From: Acetobacteraceae bacterium
GTDB lineage: Bacteria; Pseudomonadota; Alphaproteobacteria; Acetobacterales; Acetobacteraceae
Length of the DNA: 9,058 nt
Assembly: GCA_947476855.1 (NCBI GenBank)
Contig: CANJSR010000182.1
Location: forward strand, 1-9,058
Reading direction: 5' to 3'
The notes beneath the pieces were generated by a model that ran no database searches, was not told where the DNA came from, and saw nothing but the letters and a program-made list of their open reading frames with translations. Positions within the stretch are counted from its first letter, which is position 1; every line of letters begins with the position of its first letter. Positions 4,632 through 9,058 of the stretch are shown piece by piece. The translations under genes were made by a program, and so were the position numbers.

Positions 4632-6959
4632 TCAGCGGCGCAGCAGCAGCGCATTGGCGACCACGCTGACGGAGGACAGGGCCATCGCCGCCCCCGCCAG
4701 CACCGGCGACAGGTAGCCCAGAGCCGCCAGCGGAATACCCAGCACGTTATAGGCGAAGGCCCAGAACAGGCCCTGGCGGATCTTCGATGATGTCCGGCGG
4801 GAGATGTCGATCGCCTGCGCCACCAGCGCCGGGTCGCCGCGCATCAGGGTGATGCCCGCGGCCTCCATCGCGACATCCGTGCCGGTGGACATGGCGATGC
4901 CGATATCGGCGGCGGCGAGGGCAGGGGCGTCGTTGATGCCGTCCCCGACCATGGCGACGACGGACCCGTCGCGGCGGAGGTCGGCGATGGCCTGGGCCTT
5001 GTCGCCGGGCAGGACCTCGGCCCGCACCGTGTCGATGCCTAGGGCGGCGGCGATGCCGGCGGCGGCACCCTTGCTGTCCCCGGTCAGCATGACGGTGCGG
5101 ATGCCGGCCTGGTGAAGGGCGGCGATGGCGGCCTTGGCGGTGGGCTTGATGGTGTCCGCGAAGGCGATGAGGCCGATCGCGCCGGTCATACTGCCCCTCC
5201 CCTTGGGGGAGGGGGTTGGGGGGAGGGGTGATCCCCCCCCGGTCGGTGCCGCGATACCCCTCCCCCCAACCCCCTCCCTCAAGGGGAGGGGGGGAAGAGC
5301 AGGGGCACCGGTGTCCTCCGGCAAGGGTGGGGCGGGTGGTACCTGCCCCTCCCCCTGGGCCACGGGCGCCAGCCATGACACCGTGTGCCCGGTGCGTTCG
5401 AGTTCCGCGGCCTGGGCTTCCAGCGTGTCCGTCGGGATGCCGTGCTCGGTCAGCAAGCGGCGGTTGCCGAGGGCGTAGGGGACCCCATCCACCGTCCCAA
5501 CGACTCCCCGTCCGGCGACGGCTCGGAACCCATCAACCGGAACGGGGGTGACACCCGCCTCGGTTGCCCGGGCGCGGACGGCGCCGGCCAGGCTGTGTTC
5601 GCTGCCGGCCTGCAGGGACGCGGCGATCCGCAGCACGGCGTCGGGGTCCTCGCCGATGATGTCGGTGACCGACGGCTTGCCGAGCGTCAGGGTGCCGGTC
5701 TTGTCGAAGGCGACGATCTGGACGGCGTGCGCGCGCTCCAGCGCGGCGGCGTCGCGGATCAGGATGCCGCGGCGGGCGGCGACCCCGGTGCCGACCATGA
5801 TGGCGGTCGGCGTCGCCAGGCCCAGCGCGCAGGGACAGGCGATCACCAGCACGGCGACGGCATGCAGCAGTGCATGCCCGCCATCCGCGCCGGCCAACAG
5901 CCAGGCGCCGATGGTCACCAGGGCAATCACCAGCACGACCGGCACGAAGATGGCGCTGACCTGGTCCGCCAGCCGCTGCACGGGGGCCTTGGAGGCCTGG
6001 GCGGCCTCGATCATCCGCACGATGCGGGCGAGCATGGTCTCGGCGCCGACGGCTTTGGTTTCGATCACCAGGCGGCCATCGGTGTCGATCGCGCCGGCGG
6101 CGACGCGCGCGCCGGGGCCGGTATCCACGGGCAGGCTTTCCCCGGTCAGCATCGAGGCATCGATGGCCGCGTTGCCCTCGGTGACCACGCCATCGACGGG
6201 GATGCGCTCGCCGGGGCGGACGACGACGTGGTCGCCGGGGCGGACCTGGCCGATCGGGATGTCGGTCTCGGTCCCGTCGCGAAGAACGCGGGCGGTATCG
6301 GGGCGCAGGCGCATGAGCGCGCGGATGGCGGCGGCGGTCTGGCGGCGGGCGCGTCGTTCCAGCCACTTCCCGAACAGGATGAAGGTGATCAGGACGGCCG
6401 AGGACTCGAAATACAGGTCATGCGCGTGACCCGCGACAAGCCAGTTCCAGACCGAAAGCCCGTAGGCGGCGGAGGTGCCGAGGGCCACCAGCAGGTCCAT
6501 GTTGCCCGACAGCGCGCGGGCGGCCTTCCAGCCGGCGACGTAGAAGCGCCATCCCAGCCAGACCTGCACGGGGGTGGCGAGGGCCCATTGCGCCCAGGCG
6601 GGCAGCATCAGGGCGGGGACGATCATCCCGATCAGCAGCGGCGCCGACAGGGCGGCGGCGGCCAGCAGGTGGATCAGGTCGGTGCGGTCGTCCGCGGAGG
6701 TGTCGGGTAGGGGGGCTGACTCGACGACCTGGCTTGCCTCGTAGCCGGCTTTCTCGACGGCGCGGACCAAGGCGGGGATGTCGGCGGGGGCGCCGGTGAG
6801 GACATGGGCCCGTTCGGTGGCGAGGTTGACGCTGACCTCGGTGACGCCGGGAACGCGGGCGAGGACCTTTTCCACGCGGCTGACGCAGGCGGCGCAGGTC
6901 ATGCCGCCGATCGCGAGGTCGACGGCCTTGGGGGGCACGTCGCGGACCATGGTGTTCAT
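4632..6959 (-). CDS. copA: CopA, P1B-type Cu(+)-exporting ATPase
   Basis: This is a heavy-metal P1B ATPase (775 aa) that uses ATP to pump Cu(+) out of the cytoplasm. One N-terminal HMA domain (about 12-77) has the metal site GMTCAAC (Cys22, Cys25). Eight membrane helices are expected. The actuator motif is TGES (272-275) and the membrane metal motif is CPC (375-377). The phosphorylated Asp is in DKTGT (Asp419), and the P-domain shows TGD (626-628) and GDGINDAP (672-679). YN (737-738) and MxxSS (759-763) in the last helices, together with CPC, give the Cu(+) signature. Two oddities: the usual SEHP reads SEHS (453-456), and residues about 534-592 are a Pro/Gly-rich insert encoded largely by a palindromic repeat (see that entry). 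The frame is unbroken, so it is probably functional. ATG 6959 has no visible Shine-Dalgarno; it may be leaderless. Confidence 0.93.
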   Translation of the reverse strand: MNTMVRDVPPKAVDLAIGGMTCAACVSRVEKVLARVPGVTEVSVNLATERAHVLTGAPADIPALVRAVEKAGYEASQVVESAPLPDTSADDRTDLIHLLAAAALSAPLLIGMIVPALMLPAWAQWALATPVQVWLGWRFYVAGWKAARALSGNMDLLVALGTSAAYGLSVWNWLVAGHAHDLYFESSAVLITFILFGKWLERRARRQTAAAIRALMRLRPDTARVLRDGTETDIPIGQVRPGDHVVVRPGERIPVDGVVTEGNAAIDASMLTGESLPVDTGPGARVAAGAIDTDGRLVIETKAVGAETMLARIVRMIEAAQASKAPVQRLADQVSAIFVPVVLVIALVTIGAWLLAGADGGHALLHAVAVLVIACPCALGLATPTAIMVGTGVAARRGILIRDAAALERAHAVQIVAFDKTGTLTLGKPSVTDIIGEDPDAVLRIAASLQAGSEHSLAGAVRARATEAGVTPVPVDGFRAVAGRGVVGTVDGVPYALGNRRLLTEHGIPTDTLEAQAAELERTGHTVSWLAPVAQGEGQVPPAPPLPEDTGAPALPPLPLREGVGGRGIAAPTGGGSPLPPTPSPKGRGSMTGAIGLIAFADTIKPTAKAAIAALHQAGIRTVMLTGDSKGAAAGIAAALGIDTVRAEVLPGDKAQAIADLRRDGSVVAMVGDGINDAPALAAADIGIAMSTGTDVAMEAAGITLMRGDPALVAQAIDISRRTSSKIRQGLFWAFAYNVLGIPLAALGYLSPVLAGAAMALSSVSVVANALLLRR
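5182..5311. repeat. Palindromic repeat element inside the copA coding sequence (copy A)
   Basis: Left arm 5194-5229 and right arm 5256-5291 are inverted complements over 36 bases with one mismatch. The 26-base loop includes GTGCCGCGA. Outer ends CCGGT (5182-5186) and ACCGG (5307-5311) are also complementary. The loop core and the outer ends are shared with the intergenic element at 7095-7235, so the two look like one family. Read in the copA frame it encodes about residues 550-593, with [12 protein letters not shown] and [13 protein letters not shown]. Each arm contains a nested C-run/G-run hairpin. No transposase and no clear target-site duplication are seen. Confidence 0.85.
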
Positions 6960-6965
6960 GGGGGG

Positions 6966-6994
6966 AATAAGGGGTGGCGGTGGGGTGGGGTCAA
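6966..6994 (-). promoter_or_regulatory. Candidate copA promoter, possibly giving a leaderless mRNA
   Basis: On the - strand, TTGACC (5 of 6 of the -35 consensus) lies at 6994-6989. After 17 bases comes CTTATT (3 of 6 of the -10) at 6971-6966. Only 6 bases separate this from the copA ATG, so transcription would start at or beside the start codon. That would fit the missing ribosome binding site. The -10 match is weak, and no recognisable CueR dyad was found. Confidence 0.3.
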
Positions 6995-7043
6995 GGCGGG
7001 GCCTGGGGCGGATTTCTCACCGGACATGGGGTAGGACCGTAGG

Positions 7044-7053
7044 GAAAATTTTC
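7044..7053. promoter_or_regulatory. AT-rich perfect palindrome upstream of copA
   Basis: GAAAATTTTC is a perfect 10-bp palindrome about 85 bases upstream of the copA start and forms an AT island in a very GC-rich context. It could be an operator half of a copper-responsive regulator or simply flexible DNA. No known regulator site is assigned. Confidence 0.25.
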
Positions 7054-7094
7054 TTGAAGGGTGATGGGCTGGGATCTGGGTGAGGGAAAGACCA

Positions 7095-7235
7095 CCCGCC
7101 GGTGCCCCCACGCCCCCTCTCCCCTTGCGGGAGAGGGTTGGGGTGAGGGGTTGGGTTCCCACTGCCCGTGCCGCGAAGCCCCCTCACCCCGGCCCTCTCC
7201 CACGAGGGGAGAGGGGGCGTGGGGGCACCGGCGGG
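7095..7235. repeat. Palindromic repeat element, intergenic (copy B)
   Basis: Left arm 7095-7150 and right arm 7180-7235 are inverted complements over 56 bases with four mismatches, around a 29-base loop containing GTGCCGCGA. The outer ends read CCCGCCGGTG and CACCGGCGGG. It is the better-preserved relative of the element inside copA. Its translated frames give peptides of the same kind, such as TPTLSRKGRG on the - strand and PSPLAGEGWGEG on the + strand. It could fold into a very long cruciform or RNA hairpin between the divergent promoters. No transposase is present, so if it is mobile it must be mobilised in trans. Confidence 0.9.
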
Positions 7236-7267
7236 GGGCGTGGTTGCTGCAAGAGATGGGGCCGTCT

Positions 7268-7288
7268 TTCCCCCTTCTCCCACAAGGG
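7268..7288. repeat. Probable fragment of the same palindromic repeat
   Basis: The C-run/CTTCTCCCACAAGGG sequence resembles the middle of the copy B right arm (CCCTCTCCCACGAGGGG). No matching opposite arm is present nearby. It may be a decayed half element; the match is short. Confidence 0.4.
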
Positions 7289-7410
7289 TCGTCGGGACGC
7301 AGGGACACATTTCAATCCCGCCGACTACCACGGCGACAGGAAAATAGTCAAGAAAATCACCCCAGCCCCGTTCCCCGCGCAACCCCGTCTCGCAATGTCG
7401 GCTCGGGCCC

Positions 7411-7419
7411 TGATATGAT
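7411..7419 (+). promoter_or_regulatory. Extended -10 promoter of msrA
   Basis: TGATATGAT is an extended -10 (TG-n-TATGAT, 5 of 6 in the hexamer). A -35 is weak or absent, as is common with extended -10 promoters. The start would fall near 7426, giving a leader of about 28 bases. GCCCT (7407-7411) and AGGGC (7420-7424) flank the hexamer as an inverted repeat and could be an operator. Confidence 0.5.
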
Positions 7420-7453
7420 AGGGCGACAAAGGAATGAGCAGGAGACGACGGGA

Positions 7454-7990
7454 ATGAGTGAGGAAGTCGCGACCCTGGGCGGTGGATGCTTCTGGTGCCT
7501 GGAAGCCGTGTTCAAGGAGCTGCGGGGCGTGACCTGGGTCATGTCCGGGTATGCGGCCGGGCAGGTGCCCAATCCGACCTACAAGGCGGTGTGCTCCGGC
7601 ACCACGGGCCATGCCGAGGTGGTGCAGGTCAAGTTCGATCCGGCCGAACTCTCCTACGCCGATCTGCTGCGGGTGTTCTTCACCATCCACGACCCGACCA
7701 CGCCCAACCGGCAGGGCAATGACATCGGGACGCAGTACCGCTCGATCATCCTGACCCATTCCGACGCCCAGAAGGCGACGGCCGAGGCGGTGATGAAGGA
7801 GATCGCGGACTCCGGCATCTGGCGCAACAAGCTCGTGACGCAGCTTGAACCGATCACGACCTTCTATGAGGCCGAGGAGGATCACCACGACTACTTCGCC
7901 CGCAACCCCTGGACCGGCTACTGCCAGGTCGTGGTGGCGCCGAAGGTGTCGAAGTTCCGCAAGCAATTCACCGACCGGCTCAAGAAATAA
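7454..7990 (+). CDS. msrA: MsrA, peptide methionine-S-sulfoxide reductase
   Basis: MsrA (178 aa) reduces methionine-S-sulfoxide in oxidised proteins and free methionine sulfoxide back to methionine, using thioredoxin. The catalytic motif GCFWC lies at residues 11-15; Cys12 is the expected nucleophile. Further family landmarks are SGYAAGQVPNPTY (usually GYAGG), TGHAEVVQVKFDP, FFTIHDPTTPNRQGNDIGTQYRS, AEEDHHDYF and GYCQ, whose Cys is a probable resolving residue. There is no signal peptide, so the protein is cytoplasmic. ATG 7454 is preceded by AGGAGA at 7440-7445 with 8-base spacing, and the protein starts right before the catalytic motif as usual. The frame remains open much further upstream but only through repeat DNA. 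An acyl-CoA dehydrogenase gene starts 19 bases after the stop, suggesting an operon. Confidence 0.96.
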   Translation: MSEEVATLGGGCFWCLEAVFKELRGVTWVMSGYAAGQVPNPTYKAVCSGTTGHAEVVQVKFDPAELSYADLLRVFFTIHDPTTPNRQGNDIGTQYRSIILTHSDAQKATAEAVMKEIADSGIWRNKLVTQLEPITTFYEAEEDHHDYFARNPWTGYCQVVVAPKVSKFRKQFTDRLKK

Positions 7991-8009
7991 GACAGCGGAG
8001 AGCATCCCG

Positions 8010-9058
8010 ATGGACCTGAGCTTCACCGACGAGGAACACGCATTCCGACAGGAAATGCGCCAGTTCTTCCGCACCAAGATCCCCGACAGCATCCGCGCCA
8101 AGGTGGCCGAGGGCGAGGGCCTGACCAAGGACGACCTGGTCACCTCGCAGCGGATCATGAACGACCATGGCCTGGCCACGGTGAACTGGCCGGTGGCCTG
8201 GGGCGGCAAGGACTGGTCGCCGGTGCAGGTCTATCTGTACCAGGACGAGATGCAGCAGGCCAACGCGCCGACGCCGATCGCCTTCAACGTGTCGATGGTC
8301 GGGCCGGTGATCGCGCAGTTCGGGTCGGAGGAGATCAAGGCCCGCTTCCTGCCCAAGACCGCGAGTGCTGAAATCTTCTGGTGCCAGGGCTTCTCCGAGC
8401 CAGGGTCGGGGTCCGACCTCGCGTCACTGCGGACCCGCGCCGAACGCAAGGGCGACAAGTATGTCGTCAACGGCCAGAAGATCTGGACCACGCTGGGTCA
8501 CTACGGCGACTGGATTTTCTGCCTCTGCCGCACCGATCCCACCGCCAAGGCGCAGGAGGGGATTTCGTTCATCCTGATCGACATGAACAACCCCGGCATC
8601 ACCGTTCGCCCGATCTACCTGATCGATGGCGGGCGCGAGGTGAACGAGGTGTTCTTCGACAATGTCGAGGTCCCGGTCGAGAACCTCGTGGGCCAGGAGA
8701 ACAAGGGCTGGGACTATGCCAAGTTCCTGCTGGGCAACGAACGGACGGGCATTGCCCGCGTTGGCATCTCCAAGGCCAAGGTCGCGCGGATCAAGGAACT
8801 CGCCGCGCTGGAAATGTCGGGCGGGCGGCCGCTGATCCACGACGAACGCTTCCGGGAGAAGCTGGCCGCGGTCGAGGTGGAGCTGAAGGCGCTGGAGATG
8901 ACCCAGCTTCGCGTCGTCGCCGATGAGCGGAAGCTGGAGAAGGGCAAGCAGAACCCGGCTTCATCAATTCTGAAGCTCAAGGGTTCCGTCATCCAGCAGC
9001 AGTTGACGGAACTGCTGATGGAGGTCGTGGGGCCCTACGCGATGCCGTACCAGCGCGA
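8010..9058 (+). CDS. Acyl-CoA dehydrogenase family protein (3' end outside window)
   Basis: This is an FAD-dependent acyl-CoA dehydrogenase, which forms the alpha-beta double bond of an acyl-CoA and passes electrons to electron-transfer flavoprotein. The frame runs from ATG 8010 through the window end without a stop (349 codons). The N-terminal helical domain begins MDLSFTDEEHAFRQEMRQFF. The FAD/substrate signature GFSEPGSGSDLASL lies at about 128-141, followed by YVVNGQKIWTT at about 151-161. The beta domain has VNEVFFDNVEVP and NLVGQENKGW, and the C-terminal helical domain begins near LLGNERTGIARVG. Family members are about 380-410 aa, so roughly the last 40-60 residues are missing, including the place where MCAD carries its catalytic Glu. 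It resembles the large subunit of two-subunit (pimeloyl-CoA-type) enzymes, but substrate cannot be told. GGAGAG at 7997-8002 is a good ribosome site. Confidence 0.93.
   Translation, partial: MDLSFTDEEHAFRQEMRQFFRTKIPDSIRAKVAEGEGLTKDDLVTSQRIMNDHGLATVNWPVAWGGKDWSPVQVYLYQDEMQQANAPTPIAFNVSMVGPVIAQFGSEEIKARFLPKTASAEIFWCQGFSEPGSGSDLASLRTRAERKGDKYVVNGQKIWTTLGHYGDWIFCLCRTDPTAKAQEGISFILIDMNNPGITVRPIYLIDGGREVNEVFFDNVEVPVENLVGQENKGWDYAKFLLGNERTGIARVGISKAKVARIKELAALEMSGGRPLIHDERFREKLAAVEVELKALEMTQLRVVADERKLEKGKQNPASSILKLKGSVIQQQLTELLMEVVGPYAMPYQR

Larger units (their letters stand above)
6960..7453. other. Intergenic region between divergent copA and msrA
   Basis: These 494 bases contain no convincing gene. 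From left to right they hold the copA upstream region (G-rich on +), a candidate copA promoter, the palindrome GAAAATTTTC, the 141-bp inverted repeat (copy B), a probable repeat fragment near 7268-7288, an A-rich patch near 7339-7357, and the msrA promoter and ribosome site. Open frames crossing copy B are products of the repeat's composition. Confidence 0.7.

Noticed and set aside
5385..6710. A 441-codon open frame on the + strand opposite copA
   Set aside because: The long Gly/Asp/Ala/Gln composition is a reflection of copA codons on the other strand. copA motifs are clear and continuous.
7095..7288. Possible CRISPR array or insertion sequence
   Set aside because: There is one inverted repeat plus a fragment, with no regularly spaced direct repeats, no transposase frame and no target duplication seen.
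7339..7357. A-rich patch as a promoter on either strand
   Set aside because: TTGACT is visible on the - strand, but no -10 follows at suitable spacing and no gene starts downstream on that strand close by.
7061..7453. Upstream in-frame extension of MsrA, and other small frames through copy B
   Set aside because: They translate the palindromic repeat. MsrA proteins begin close to the GCFWC motif, and ATG 7454 has a proper ribosome site.

Overview
The window is GC-rich DNA, with codon third positions almost all G or C. It comes from a Gram-negative proteobacterium. The order tolR-tolA-tolB-pal-cpoB, the divergent proline-rich TolA, the Tat-like leader on TolB and the overall composition suggest an alphaproteobacterium, perhaps Rhodospirillales/Acetobacteraceae. 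That placement is inference; no rRNA or other marker is present.

Bases 1-4601, all on the + strand, hold the 3' part of a Tol-Pal locus. They encode the C-terminal part of TolR, a TolA/TonB-like energy transducer whose middle domain is polyproline, the periplasmic beta-propeller TolB, the peptidoglycan-binding lipoprotein Pal, and the periplasmic coiled-coil/TPR protein CpoB (YbgF). Together they couple the proton-motive force to outer-membrane constriction during division. Sequence signals split the locus into possible sub-transcripts: a strong hairpin after tolB, a good -35/-10 pair before pal, and a clear intrinsic terminator between pal and cpoB.

Bases 4632-6959, on the - strand, encode a P1B-type Cu(+)-exporting ATPase (CopA) that converges on cpoB. 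A long GC-rich hairpin, with the cpoB stop codon in its loop, lies between them. The CopA frame carries a proline/glycine-rich insert at the end of the nucleotide-binding domain. This insert is encoded by a palindromic repeat with 36-bp arms (one mismatch). A second, better-preserved relative (56-bp arms, four mismatches) lies in the copA-msrA intergenic region at 7095-7235, with a probable fragment near 7268. The repeat has therefore apparently entered a conserved enzyme gene in frame, in the manner of Rickettsia palindromic elements. This is the most notable observation in the window.

Bases 7454-9058, on the + strand, encode a peptide methionine sulfoxide reductase (MsrA) and, 19 bp downstream, an acyl-CoA dehydrogenase that runs off the window. 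They are probably cotranscribed from an extended -10 promoter just upstream of msrA.

I saw no tRNA, rRNA, CRISPR array, transposase or phage gene. Apart from the palindromic elements, this is core chromosome.
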